DNA from: Streptosporangium saharense
Lineage (GTDB): Bacteria > Actinomycetota > Actinomycetes > Streptosporangiales > Streptosporangiaceae
Length of the DNA: 64,000 nt
Direction of reading: 5' to 3'
NCBI RefSeq assembly: GCF_014203715.1
Contig: NZ_JACHJP010000004.1
Span: 613,856 to 677,855, forward strand
How positions within the stretch are numbered: position 1 is the stretch's first letter; every line of letters starts with the position of its first letter. Of the stretch, positions 17,315 through 24,662 are shown one piece after another. The notes beneath the pieces are model-generated. The model had not been told where the DNA came from. It did no database searches and was given only the letters and a program-made list of their open reading frames with translations. The translations under genes and the position numbers were made by a program.

Positions 17315-18286
17315 CTAGCGGACCCGCAGGACGATCTTGCCCTGGATGTGTCCCTGCTTGGCGCGTTCGTGTGCCTTCGAGGCGTCCGCGAGCGGAAAGA
17401 CGCTGTCGATCCCGACGCGCACGTGACCGGCGTCGATCAGGCGGGCCAGCTCGGCCATCTGCCGTCCATCGGAGTGCACCTGGCCGGAGACGAAGGTGAT
17501 GCCCAGTTCGGCCGCGCGGTCCCGGTGGTACTCGCCGTAGAAGACGGGACTGATCGTGCCGCCCGGCCTGACCGTCGGCAGCAACCGGTGTCCGTGCGGC
17601 CCACCGACCGTGTCGAAGAGGTGATCAACGTCCTGTACGGCTTCCGCGACGGAGGTGGCCGTGTAGTCGACGAACCGGTCGACGCCGAGCCCGCGCAGGA
17701 ACTCCTCGTGCCGTCCCGAGGAGACCCCGGTGACGTGTGCGTTCCTGGACTTGGCCAACTGCACCAGGAAGTGGCCGACACCCCCGGCGGCACCGTTGAC
17801 CAGGACGTTCCTGTCGGGCGCGAGCCGTACGAGATCGAACAGGAACTGGTAGGCGGTCAGTCCGGCCATCGGTACCGCGGCCGCCTGGACGTGGTCGATC
17901 GTGTCCGGTTTGCGGGCGAGGTGGGAGGCGGGCGCCGTGCTGTACTCGGCGTAGCCCTTGCCGCCGTTGTTCAGGTTGGGGAAGCGCACCAGCCCGAAGA
18001 CGGGGTCACCCTCACGCCACTCGGTGACCTCCCGGCCGACGGCGGCGACGACGCCGGAGACGTCCGAACCCGGGGTGTAGGGCAGGCGCAGTGCGGGACG
18101 CATCTCCTCGGGAATGTTCAGGAATCCCCTGCGGGCGTACCAGTCGGGCGGGTTCACCCCGGCCGCGTGCACCTGGACCAGCACCTCGTCCGGTTCCGGC
18201 TCGGGAAGGGGGACCTCCTCGTAGGTCAGGGCGTCGGGGCCGCCGAACGCGTGCACGCGCACGGCCATCATCGTCTCTCTGGGCAT
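17315..18286 (-). CDS. NADP-dependent quinone oxidoreductase-type (zinc-free MDR) enzyme
   Basis: 323 residues from ATG 18286 with GAGGA six bases upstream. The medium-chain reductase layout is complete: GroES-like start (HAFGGPDALTYEEVPLPEPE, VHAAGVNPPDWYARRG), then the Rossmann site VNGAAGGVGHFLVQLAK. There are no structural-zinc cysteines, as in quinone oxidoreductases. It probably reduces an electrophilic quinone or enone with NADPH. It faces a TetR gene across a region with three operator palindromes, so it is probably repressed by that TetR and induced by its substrate. Confidence 0.9.
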   Translation of the reverse strand: MPRETMMAVRVHAFGGPDALTYEEVPLPEPEPDEVLVQVHAAGVNPPDWYARRGFLNIPEEMRPALRLPYTPGSDVSGVVAAVGREVTEWREGDPVFGLVRFPNLNNGGKGYAEYSTAPASHLARKPDTIDHVQAAAVPMAGLTAYQFLFDLVRLAPDRNVLVNGAAGGVGHFLVQLAKSRNAHVTGVSSGRHEEFLRGLGVDRFVDYTATSVAEAVQDVDHLFDTVGGPHGHRLLPTVRPGGTISPVFYGEYHRDRAAELGITFVSGQVHSDGRQMAELARLIDAGHVRVGIDSVFPLADASKAHERAKQGHIQGKIVLRVR

Positions 18287-18310
18287 GGCTGTTCCTCACC
18301 GGCTAGTATG

Positions 18311-18371
18311 CGGAGCACTGCTCCGAATATACGGAGCACCGCTCCGGAACAGCAAGTGGAGCGATGCTCCG
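18311..18371. promoter_or_regulatory. three operator palindromes for the divergent TetR
   Basis: CGGAGCACTGCTCCG (18311-18325), CGGAGCACCGCTCCG (18332-18346) and TGGAGCGATGCTCCG (18357-18371) share the inverted repeat GGAGC-n5-GCTCC type. Centres are 21 and 25 bases apart, about two and two-and-a-half helical turns. They lie immediately upstream of the oxidoreductase start and between it and the TetR gene, as expected of TetR operators. Confidence 0.8.
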
Positions 18372-18521
18372 ATTTCTGGGGTCTGTACGGCAGGGCCTCG
18401 CGACGGTGAGGTCGCTCCGGCACCGGACGTTCGTACAGGGGAGGGCGATGACACCGCAGGGAGTTGTTCAGCCGGTCACGGCTGATGGGAGGGTTCGCGA
18501 AGTGGGTCCTAGGATGGCCCG

Positions 18522-19277
18522 GTGACGGAGAAACCAGAGCCCACCCCTCCGGCACCCCACGCCCAGCCGGATGAGCCAACGATCGACGCCCCGGCACGCC
18601 GCGTCCAGCCGGAGGGGCCGAGGGCTGATGCTCCGGCCCCCCGCGCCCAGCCGGATGAGTCGACGGCCGCCCCGGCCCCCCGCCTCCAGCCGGATGAGCC
18701 GACGGCCGCCCCGGCACCCCGCGCCCAGCGTGCTGATGCGCAGCGCAATCGTGCGCGCATCCTTCAGGTGGCGCAGGCCGTCGTCGCCGAGCAGGGGACC
18801 CAGGCCTCACTGCGCGACATCGCCCGCCGCTCCGGGGTCGGTCTCGGCACGCTCTACCGGCACTTTCCCAACCGCGACGAACTGCTCGAAGCGCTGCTCC
18901 GCGACAGGTTCGACCGTCTCGCCGCCAGGGCGGCCTCCCTTGAGGCCACCCACTCGCCCGAGGACGCCCTGACGGAGTGGCTCGGTGCCTTCGTGGTCGG
19001 CGCGACCGCCTACCGAGGGCTCGCGGCCTCGATGATGGCGACGCTGGGCGACGAGAACTCCTCCCTGCACGCCTCGTGTCTGGCGATGCGGCAGGCCGGG
19101 AGCCGCCTGCTGAGGAACGTCCAGGACGCCGGGCTCATCCGCCCCGACGTCGACGGGACCGACCTGTTCGCGCTGGTCAACGCCGTCAGCTGGATCGCCG
19201 AGCAGGCGCCCTCCCTCGCGGCCCGGCGCGAGCATCTCTTCTCACTCGTCATCGACGGGCTCAGATATCAGCCCTGA
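18522..19277 (+). CDS. TetR-family regulator with a repeated Pro-rich N-terminus
   Basis: 251 residues from GTG 18522 (AGGA eight bases upstream). The DNA-binding domain begins only at about residue 72 (NRARILQVAQAVVAEQGTQA, SLRDIARRSGVGLGTLYRHF), so a 70-residue extension precedes it. That extension is five copies of a 13-14 residue unit (PAPRAQPDEPT-like), probably disordered. The ligand domain is ordinary for TetR. It likely represses the divergent oxidoreductase and itself through the palindromes at 18311-18371. An internal start near codon 68 would give a normal-length TetR, but no ribosome site is evident there. Confidence 0.85.
   Translation: MTEKPEPTPPAPHAQPDEPTIDAPARRVQPEGPRADAPAPRAQPDESTAAPAPRLQPDEPTAAPAPRAQRADAQRNRARILQVAQAVVAEQGTQASLRDIARRSGVGLGTLYRHFPNRDELLEALLRDRFDRLAARAASLEATHSPEDALTEWLGAFVVGATAYRGLAASMMATLGDENSSLHASCLAMRQAGSRLLRNVQDAGLIRPDVDGTDLFALVNAVSWIAEQAPSLAARREHLFSLVIDGLRYQP
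18553..18735 (+). repeat. tandem repeats coding for the TetR extension
   Basis: The word CAGCC(G)GA recurs at 18564, 18606, 18648 and 18687, with a worn copy at 18726, so spacing is 42, 42, 39 and 39 bases. Period stays a multiple of three, consistent with expansion under coding constraint. Confidence 0.75.
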
Positions 19278-19843
19278 CCGGCCTCACGTGCCACCTTCTC
19301 CAGCCGGTCGCGGTAACCCGCCCACCACGCCTGGTCGCCCGGCACCATGTTGTCCCTCTCGGCCCGCAGCCCGGCGGCCCCGTCGACCAGCTCCCTGACG
19401 ATGTCGGCGTGCCCGGCGTGCCGGTTGGTCTCGGCGATCACGTGGACCAGGATCAGGTGCAGCGTGACCTCATTGCTCTCCGACGGCCACCACGGCACCC
19501 GTCCGGTGGCGTCCAGCGTGAGCGCGTCGATCGTGGCGTCCGCGTGCGCCCACGCCCTGCGGTAGAGCGCGACGATCCCCTCGCGGGTCTCGCTCTCGTC
19601 GGCCCACATGTCCGCGTTGGGCTCGGCCTCCCTGGACATCCAGGGCATCTTCTCGTCGTACGGTCGCCCGAAGGTGTCGCCGAAGTAGCCGTACTCGACC
19701 CCGGTCAGATGCTTGACCAGCCCGAGCAGGTTGGTGCCGGTAGGCGTCAACGGCCGCCGGGCGTCATACTCCGACAGCCCGTCGAGCTTCCACAGGATGG
19801 CCTCCCTGGCCTCCCGGAGGTAACGGTGCAGATCCGCCTTCAT
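19268..19843 (-). CDS. DinB/DUF664-family protein
   Basis: 191 residues from ATG 19843 with AAGGAG eight bases upstream. The four-helix DinB pattern is visible: a start KADLHRYLREAREAILWKLD, GTNLLGLVKHLTGVEYGYFG with the first metal-ligand His, and LILVHVIAETNRHAGHADIV with the other two His. In actinobacteria these enzymes often use mycothiol as cofactor for S-transfer or detoxification; the specific reaction is unknown. Its 3' end overlaps the convergent TetR gene by 10 bases. Confidence 0.85.
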   Translation of the reverse strand: MKADLHRYLREAREAILWKLDGLSEYDARRPLTPTGTNLLGLVKHLTGVEYGYFGDTFGRPYDEKMPWMSREAEPNADMWADESETREGIVALYRRAWAHADATIDALTLDATGRVPWWPSESNEVTLHLILVHVIAETNRHAGHADIVRELVDGAAGLRAERDNMVPGDQAWWAGYRDRLEKVAREAGQG

Positions 19844-19862
19844 ACCCGGCACTCCTTCACAA

Positions 19863-20249
19863 TCATGCTCTGATCCACAGTTCGACCACCCCATCGAACA
19901 GCAGCCCGCCGATGACCGCGACCGCGCCGGGAACCCACATCGGCGCTCGATCCCCACCTCGGGAGAGCAGCAGAGGATCAGGACCGTACGGCCGCTGCAC
20001 CCCGACCTGGACGATGTTGACGACCACGGCGATGAGACTGCTCGGCCAGCGATAGGCCTCGACCCCGAGGTTCACGGCCACGACGACACTCAGGATCACC
20101 CCGGTGAGCCCGAGGCAGACGATGACCACCTTGCCCCTGACGGACACCCCGAGCCGGGCGGCGTTGATCAGCGCGATCACGGTGACCGGGAGACACCCTC
20201 CGAACAGAGCCACATACCCCTGCGACTGAAGCCGCCACGGCCGAACCAT
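19863..20249 (-). CDS. small membrane protein, three or four helices
   Basis: 128 residues. ATG 20249 is chosen because GGAGGG lies five bases upstream; a longer frame to 20294 has no such site. Hydrophobic segments lie at about residues 10-30, 35-57, 65-85 and 105-125. I see no family signature. It lies 19 bases upstream of the DinB gene on the same strand, so the two are probably one transcript. Confidence 0.65.
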   Translation of the reverse strand: MVRPWRLQSQGYVALFGGCLPVTVIALINAARLGVSVRGKVVIVCLGLTGVILSVVVAVNLGVEAYRWPSSLIAVVVNIVQVGVQRPYGPDPLLLSRGGDRAPMWVPGAVAVIGGLLFDGVVELWIRA

Positions 20250-20553
20250 CCACACCCTCCAAGAAATCGACTTCGGAATTCTCCCTTCACCCACCGCACC
20301 CCTGCCACCTCATTTTTCTGTACGGCAGGCCGTCGCCATTCCGCTGAATGTCCAACTCGATGAAAGCGCTTGTCGCCTATCCCACTCACGATCAAAACGC
20401 CAGGTCATCCGGGATGCTCCTTATGCGTTCGGGAGGTGGCCGACAAACGCGGGGACGGCTTTTCCTTCGGTCGGGGGAAGAAAGCGATTAACCCTTCCCG
20501 ATTCCAGATGGTGAGGCTATGGTTACGGAGAGTTGGCGAGAAAGGAGAAGGCA
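20250..20553. other. intergenic stretch with a CRISPR-leader-like relic
   Basis: About 300 bases without a gene. TGAATGTCCAACTCGATGAA with following AAGCGC (near 20346-20371) is nearly the same as the sequence preceding the mini CRISPR at 22235 (GTCCAACTC, then ATGAAAG). Both continue to a CAGGTC word and then a TGCTCC word, here TGCTCCTTATGCG instead of a full repeat. It reads as a worn second copy of a type I-E-like leader and first repeat. The rest is the promoter region of the peptide gene. Confidence 0.5.
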
Positions 20554-20676
20554 ATGGGTGATCACGCCGGAAAGCCTCAGGAGAGGGAAGAGGAGTTCGA
20601 GCCGCCGAAGATCACGAAGGAGATGTCCGACACCCGTCCTGATGGCGGCAAGCACGCGAAGCCCCGTTCGAAGTGA
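20554..20676 (+). CDS. imiditide-type RiPP precursor peptide candidate
   Basis: A 40-codon gene with AAGGAGAAGG just upstream of ATG 20554. The product is extremely charged: acidic at 10-16 (EREEEFE), then PPKITKEMSDTRPDGG and a basic tail KHAKPRSK. It contains Asp-Gly at 30-31, the sequence most prone to aspartimide formation, and Asp26 as another possible site. Its TGA overlaps the GTG of a PIMT-family methyltransferase, so the two are co-translated. Imiditides are precursors modified by a stand-alone RiPP-type PIMT that methylates an Asp, which then closes to aspartimide; binding there relies on charge-charge contacts. The fit in size, charge and gene order is good. No protease or exporter gene is adjacent. 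Confidence 0.75.
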   Translation: MGDHAGKPQEREEEFEPPKITKEMSDTRPDGGKHAKPRSK

Positions 20677-21851
20677 GCGACATGGGGCCGGGACGGCGGA
20701 GCCTGCGGGAACGTCTGCTGTCCTCCGGCGCGATGGCCCCCGACTGGGCTTTCGCCTTCGACGCCGTTCCCCGGGGGCTGTTCCTGCCCGAGGTGATGTG
20801 GCCTTCCGCCGAAGGGGAGCGCGTCGTGGTCTCCAGGACCGACGATCTTGAAGAATGGCAGCGGTGGGCCGATACGGACGTGTCCATCGTCACCCAGTGG
20901 GACGACGGCGACCACACCGGCCTGGAGCGCGGCGAACTGGCCACCAGCTCAGGTTCGATGCCCGGGGTGGTGTTCGACATGCTCCGGGAGCTGTTGGTGT
21001 TCGACGGCGCGAAGGTGCTCGAAATCGGCACCGGCACCGGCTGGTGCGCCGCCCTGCTGTCGGCCCGTCTCGGTGAGACGAACGTCGTCTCGGTCGAGAT
21101 CGACGAGGCGGTGGCCAAGGCGGCGCGGGAGGCGCTGGACGCCGCCGGGTGGCACCCCGAGCTCGTTGTCGGCGACGGCCTGCTCGGCTGGCCGGACGGC
21201 GCGCCGTACGACCGGGTGCTCGTGACGGCGGGCGTGCGGGAGGTTCCACGGGCCTGGATCGACCAGACCCGGCCCGGTGGAGTGCTGGTGATGCCGTGGG
21301 GGCCGATCTTCACCGGGCAGACCGCCCTCGTGCGACTGGTCGTGAACGACGACGGCACCGCGAGCGGCCACTTCGTCGGCGCCACCCGGTTCATGCACGT
21401 GCGCTCCCAGCGCGGGGAGTGGCCCCGGCACCGGGACTATCTGCCCGACGGCTGGCCCGCTGACACCCGCGAGTCCACCACCTCACTCACCGCGTCCGAC
21501 GTCCTGCCCGAGGACGACTACGCCGCCGTCGACTTCGTGCTCGGCCTGCTGGTGCCCGACTGCGTCCACGCCCATGGCCGCAGCCCCCGAGGCACCATGA
21601 CCATGTGGATATACGGCCTGGGCGACCTGTCCTGGGCGGCGGCCTACTTCGACGAGGAGACCCCTTCGGCTTCCCGCGTCTACCAGGGAGGCCCACGCAG
21701 CCTGTGGAACGAGGTCGAGACGGCCTACCGCTGGTGGACCGAGCAGGGCAAACCAGGCCACGAGCAGTTCGGACTGACCATCACCACCGAAGGCCACCAG
21801 CATCCGTGGCTCGGCGAACCATCCACCCTCGTGCGCCACATCCGGGAGTAG
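20673..21851 (+). CDS. RiPP-associated PIMT-family O-methyltransferase (imiditide type)
   Basis: 392 residues from GTG 20673, overlapping the peptide stop. Residues 75-220 are a protein-L-isoaspartate methyltransferase core: ATSSGSMPGVVFDMLRELLV, then SAM-binding VLEIGTGTGWC (115-125), VSVEIDEA and VTAGVREVP. Housekeeping PIMTs end near residue 220; this one has an extra 170-residue C-terminal domain with GGPRSLWNEVE (339-349), the kind of tail motif known from methyltransferases of graspetide, lasso, lanthipeptide and imiditide clusters. It should methyl-esterify an Asp of the upstream peptide in the cytoplasm, leading to aspartimide. No ATP-grasp, lasso cyclase or lanthipeptide synthetase is nearby, which separates it from the other PIMT-using classes. 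Confidence 0.85.
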   Translation: MSDMGPGRRSLRERLLSSGAMAPDWAFAFDAVPRGLFLPEVMWPSAEGERVVVSRTDDLEEWQRWADTDVSIVTQWDDGDHTGLERGELATSSGSMPGVVFDMLRELLVFDGAKVLEIGTGTGWCAALLSARLGETNVVSVEIDEAVAKAAREALDAAGWHPELVVGDGLLGWPDGAPYDRVLVTAGVREVPRAWIDQTRPGGVLVMPWGPIFTGQTALVRLVVNDDGTASGHFVGATRFMHVRSQRGEWPRHRDYLPDGWPADTRESTTSLTASDVLPEDDYAAVDFVLGLLVPDCVHAHGRSPRGTMTMWIYGLGDLSWAAAYFDEETPSASRVYQGGPRSLWNEVETAYRWWTEQGKPGHEQFGLTITTEGHQHPWLGEPSTLVRHIRE

Positions 21852-22234
21852 GGCTGTGCCGTTCGAGACTCCGCTCACCGGTAAGCGCGAAAGGTGCTTT
21901 CGGGGCAGTACGGCGACGGCTCGATCGCGCGTCGTCTCGAAATCGACTCGTGTTGACCACACATGGCCGTGATCGAGCAGGTCAGGGGCTTCCCGCTGCC
22001 CTTGGAGGTTAGAGAAGTACAGTTATCATAACTGTACTTCTCTAACCTGGACCGGACGTCATACCGTACGGCCCGGCCCTCCCGTACCAGGTCAGGCCCC
22101 ATGCTGTTGATGGCCTTCTCCATCCTGCGATCGATGTCGTCCTACCGAACTTTGCTGATGCGCCTGAAATGTCCAACTCAATGAAAGTGATGATTTTCAG
22201 CGTTCCTCGCCGATAAACCCGCAGGTCGGCGAGG
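21852..22234. other. intergenic stretch with a long palindrome and a CRISPR leader
   Basis: No convincing gene in about 380 bases. It holds the 43-base palindrome (22006-22048) and, from about 22165, a leader-like segment (AATGTCCAACTCAATGAAAG, later ATAAACCCGCAGGTCGGCGA) that leads directly into the first type I-E-like repeat. A minus-strand frame of 82 codons crosses the palindrome but has no known-family character. Confidence 0.5.
22006..22048. repeat. perfect 43-base palindrome
   Basis: A 21-base arm (starting AGGTTAGAGAAGTAC, 22006-22026) is exactly mirrored at 22028-22048 around a single central C. It is far more AT-rich than its surroundings. There is no T-run. It could be an operator for an unknown dimeric regulator, a relic of a mobile-element end, or an RNA hairpin. 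Confidence 0.85.
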
Positions 22235-22323
22235 GTACTCCCCGCGCACGCGGGGATGGTCCCCGAACGAGTCGCGGCTGGCCGGCTACGGAACTGTGCT
22301 CCCCGCGACGCGGGGTTATCGCA
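22235..22323 (+). CRISPR. mini type I-E-like CRISPR: two repeats, one spacer
   Basis: Repeat 1 is 22235-22263, starting GTACTCCCCGCGCACGCGGG; repeat 2 is 22296-22323, starting GTGCTCCCCGCGACGCGGGG and worn at its end. The spacer between (22264-22295) is 32 bases, the standard type I-E length, and the repeats match the CCCCGCG ... CGCGGGG stem of actinobacterial type I-E arrays. A leader-like sequence precedes repeat 1. No cas gene is in the window. The stop codon of the minus-strand reductase gene lies inside repeat 2. Confidence 0.75.
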
Positions 22324-23122
22324 AGAACTCCCTCGCCCCCCGCAGCCTGGTTCGTAGGTGTTTCTGGGTCTGGACACAGTTCAAACGGACGTCCAGAGGA
22401 CGAGAGGAAGGAGCAAGACCGGAGGGGAGGTGTGCGGGGTTGAGGGAGTCGCGGTGGGCTATGAGGAGGCCGAGGTCGTGGCGTGACATCGCGTCGGGTC
22501 CGGCCACGTGGTGGGTTCCCGAGCGGTTGGAGGCCGCGAGTTCCAGGAGGGCCGAGGCCAGGTCGGAGACGTGCACCGGGCAGCGCACCTCGTTGGTGAA
22601 CAGGAATCCCTGCTTCCGACCTGTGGCCAGGGCGTGCACCAGCTCTTCGTGGGAGGAGCCGCTGTCGCCGATGATCAGTGATGTCCGGGCGATCAGGGCC
22701 GAGGGGTCGATCGCCTGCACGGCCACCTCGGCCGCCGCCTTCGCCGCGCCGTACGGGGTGATCGGGTCGGGGACGCAGTCCTCGGTGTAGGTGACCGCCC
22801 GGCCGGAGAAGACCGCGTCGCTGGAGACGTGCACCAGGCGTCCGCCGCAGGAGCGGGTCGCGTCGGCCACGTGGGCGGCGCCGAGGGCCGTCGCCGTCCA
22901 GTCCGACTGGTTGTAGGCCGCGTTGACGACGACGTCGGGGGCGAAATCCCTGATCAGGTCGGCCACCGCCGTACGGTCGCGGACGTCGAGCGGCAGCCAA
23001 TCGACCCCGGCCGTCGCCCCCGGGCGGCTCAGATAGGTCGCGCCGACGACATGGCCGGTCGCGGCCTGCCGTACGAGCTCGCCGCCGAGGAAGCCACTGG
23101 CACCAACCACGCAGATTCTCAT
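22316..23122 (-). CDS. RmlD-like NAD(P)-dependent sugar-nucleotide reductase
   Basis: 268 residues from ATG 23122. The N-terminal Rossmann motif is VVGASGFLGGELV; DVVVNAAYNQSD, VHVSSDAVFSG and YGAAKAAAE (catalytic Tyr and Lys) follow the dTDP-4-dehydrorhamnose reductase pattern. It probably reduces a nucleotide-linked keto-sugar or is a related extended SDR; no other sugar gene is adjacent, so the pathway is unknown. The 3' end runs into the mini CRISPR, where the stop codon lies within repeat 2. Confidence 0.82.
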   Translation of the reverse strand: MRICVVGASGFLGGELVRQAATGHVVGATYLSRPGATAGVDWLPLDVRDRTAVADLIRDFAPDVVVNAAYNQSDWTATALGAAHVADATRSCGGRLVHVSSDAVFSGRAVTYTEDCVPDPITPYGAAKAAAEVAVQAIDPSALIARTSLIIGDSGSSHEELVHALATGRKQGFLFTNEVRCPVHVSDLASALLELAASNRSGTHHVAGPDAMSRHDLGLLIAHRDSLNPAHLPSGLAPSSRPLDVRLNCVQTQKHLRTRLRGAREFLR

Positions 23123-23164
23123 GGACCGTCACCGTAGAGGACCGTACGAAACGTGCTTACGGTC

Positions 23165-23824
23165 CTACTCCGGGGTCGGCGAGGAGGCGTAGCCGGACAG
23201 GGCGGGTTCCAGGAGGTGGAAGGCCTGGGTGGCTTCCGCGGCGATGACGTTGGCGATCTCGTCGTTGGGGTGTCCGGCGAGGGTGAGGGTCTGGATGCGC
23301 TGGAACAGCACGCGGTGGACGGTGCTCAGCAGCCCGGCCGCGGTCTGGACGGTGATGTCGTACGGCTGGGCGCCGGTGGCCTTGGCGAGTTCCAGGGCGA
23401 GGTGGTGTTCGCGCTGGTCGTGCAGGCCGCGCAGGCAGACGCCCAGGGTGGGGCTGTCGGCGACCATGCGGGCGAACTCCTGACCGGAGAACCCGGCGAC
23501 CGGGTTCTGGGCGTTCACGGCCTCGGCGAAGGTGCGGCGTAGCGCGGCCAGGGCCGACTCTCCCGGGTGTCGCGTGGCGACGGCGTGGGCCAGGGAGATG
23601 GCGAACTCCTCCTGGTGGTCCAGGGCCAGGTCTTCCTTGCGGGGGAAGTAGTTGGTGACGGTCTTCTTGGCGACGCGGGCGGCGACGGCGATCTCGGCGA
23701 TGGTCGTCTGCTCGAAGCCCTGGGTGATGAACAGCCTGGTCGCGTGGTCGGAGATGAGCTGCCGGGTCTCCTGCTTCTTCGTCTCGCGCAGCCCGGTCGT
23801 CGGCGCGGATGCCTGGGTAGCCAT
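23165..23824 (-). CDS. TetR-family transcriptional regulator
   Basis: 219 residues from ATG 23824. The helix-turn-helix is at 28-62 (FEQTTIAEIAVAARVAKKTV, TNYFPRKEDLAL). The C-terminal half is a usual helical ligand and dimer domain (GQEFARMVADSP ... TAAGLLSTVHRVLFQRI). It is divergent from the DUF5701-like gene with a 104-base promoter region between, and probably controls that gene and itself. Confidence 0.9.
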   Translation of the reverse strand: MATQASAPTTGLRETKKQETRQLISDHATRLFITQGFEQTTIAEIAVAARVAKKTVTNYFPRKEDLALDHQEEFAISLAHAVATRHPGESALAALRRTFAEAVNAQNPVAGFSGQEFARMVADSPTLGVCLRGLHDQREHHLALELAKATGAQPYDITVQTAAGLLSTVHRVLFQRIQTLTLAGHPNDEIANVIAAEATQAFHLLEPALSGYASSPTPE

Positions 23825-23856
23825 GGACGTAATCTTACCATCGTCGCATCTTTATG

Positions 23857-23886
23857 TTGACACTCTCTGGATCCTTGGGCTAAGTT
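23857..23886 (+). promoter_or_regulatory. probable housekeeping promoter
   Basis: A perfect -35 box TTGACA (23857-23862) is followed after 18 bases by TAAGTT (23881-23886). It points toward the DUF5701-like gene 43 bases downstream and lies in the region a TetR repressor from the divergent gene would bind. Confidence 0.5.
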
Positions 23887-23928
23887 TACCACCGTACGAA
23901 GTTTGTGACGGTGCGATGAGAGGACCCC

Positions 23929-24573
23929 ATGACTACGATCGCCGCAGGCGCGGAATTCGACCGCCAGGTCCACAACCTGGTCAAACTGGAGGACTCGGCG
24001 ACGGCGGAGCAGCTTCGGTCTCTGGTCGCTCCTCTGCGCGACCTCGCCACGGAGCTCGGGAGCGTCACCTGCGAGCCCGACACCGGGCGGCTTCCCTTCG
24101 TGCTCGTGGTCACCCGCCAGGTCGTCCCGATCGAGCAGATGATGCCGCGCACCACCGTGCACGGGAAGACCAAGCCGGGCTTCGTCGACCGCTCCTTCGA
24201 GCCCGGCTCCCTGGAGCGGTTCGTCGCCACCGGGGAGACCGGCCTTTCCGACGACCAGACCGCCTACCTGCTGCTGGACGTCGAGCGCGGTGAGGAGTTC
24301 TGCGGCGCCGTGCCCCGCGACGCCATGAACACCATCAGGACCAGGGGACGCACCCCGATCACCATCGAGGAGGGCATCGCGGTGATCACCCAGTTCCCCG
24401 AGGTCCTGGCCAAGAACAAGTGCTTCTCCCTCGGTGGTTCCCGCTCCGGCGACCGCCGCGTCCCGGCGCTCTGGATCAGCCAGCACACCCCCAAGCTTGG
24501 CTGGTGCTGGGAGGGCAACCCGCACACCTGGCTCGGGATGGCCTCCGCGGGCGGGCGCCGTACGACCACATAG
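23929..24573 (+). CDS. DUF5701-like protein
   Basis: 214 residues from ATG 23929. Central features are LPFVLVVTRQVVPIEQMMPR, TVHGKTKPGFVDRSFEPGSL and a C-terminal LGGSRSGDRRVPALWISQ with HTPKLGWCWEGNPHTWLG. This is the pattern of a conserved actinobacterial family without an assigned activity. No signal peptide or membrane segment. Divergent from a TetR gene, its likely regulator. Confidence 0.75.
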   Translation: MTTIAAGAEFDRQVHNLVKLEDSATAEQLRSLVAPLRDLATELGSVTCEPDTGRLPFVLVVTRQVVPIEQMMPRTTVHGKTKPGFVDRSFEPGSLERFVATGETGLSDDQTAYLLLDVERGEEFCGAVPRDAMNTIRTRGRTPITIEEGIAVITQFPEVLAKNKCFSLGGSRSGDRRVPALWISQHTPKLGWCWEGNPHTWLGMASAGGRRTTT

Positions 24574-24597
24574 CCGGGAAAAGTTTTTCGCGGGAGC

Positions 24598-24624
24598 TGT
24601 CACAGGTCCGGAGGCTGCCCTGTC
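24598..24624 (+). promoter_or_regulatory. ECF41-type promoter for the epimerase-like gene
   Basis: TGTCACA (24598-24604), a 16-base spacer, then TGTC (24621-24624). ECF41 sigma factors are known to use TGTCACA with a CGTC-like -10 at this spacing, so only one base differs. It lies 38 bases before the epimerase-like gene, whose neighbour is an ECF41 sigma gene. Confidence 0.6.
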
Positions 24625-24662
24625 TTAGCTGGTGACCGGTTGGCACGCGGAGAGGGGCTGCT

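Noticed and set aside
21875..22123. 82-codon minus-strand frame across the 43-base palindrome
   Set aside because: No recognisable family; the palindrome makes its middle self-complementary. A gene relic cannot be excluded.
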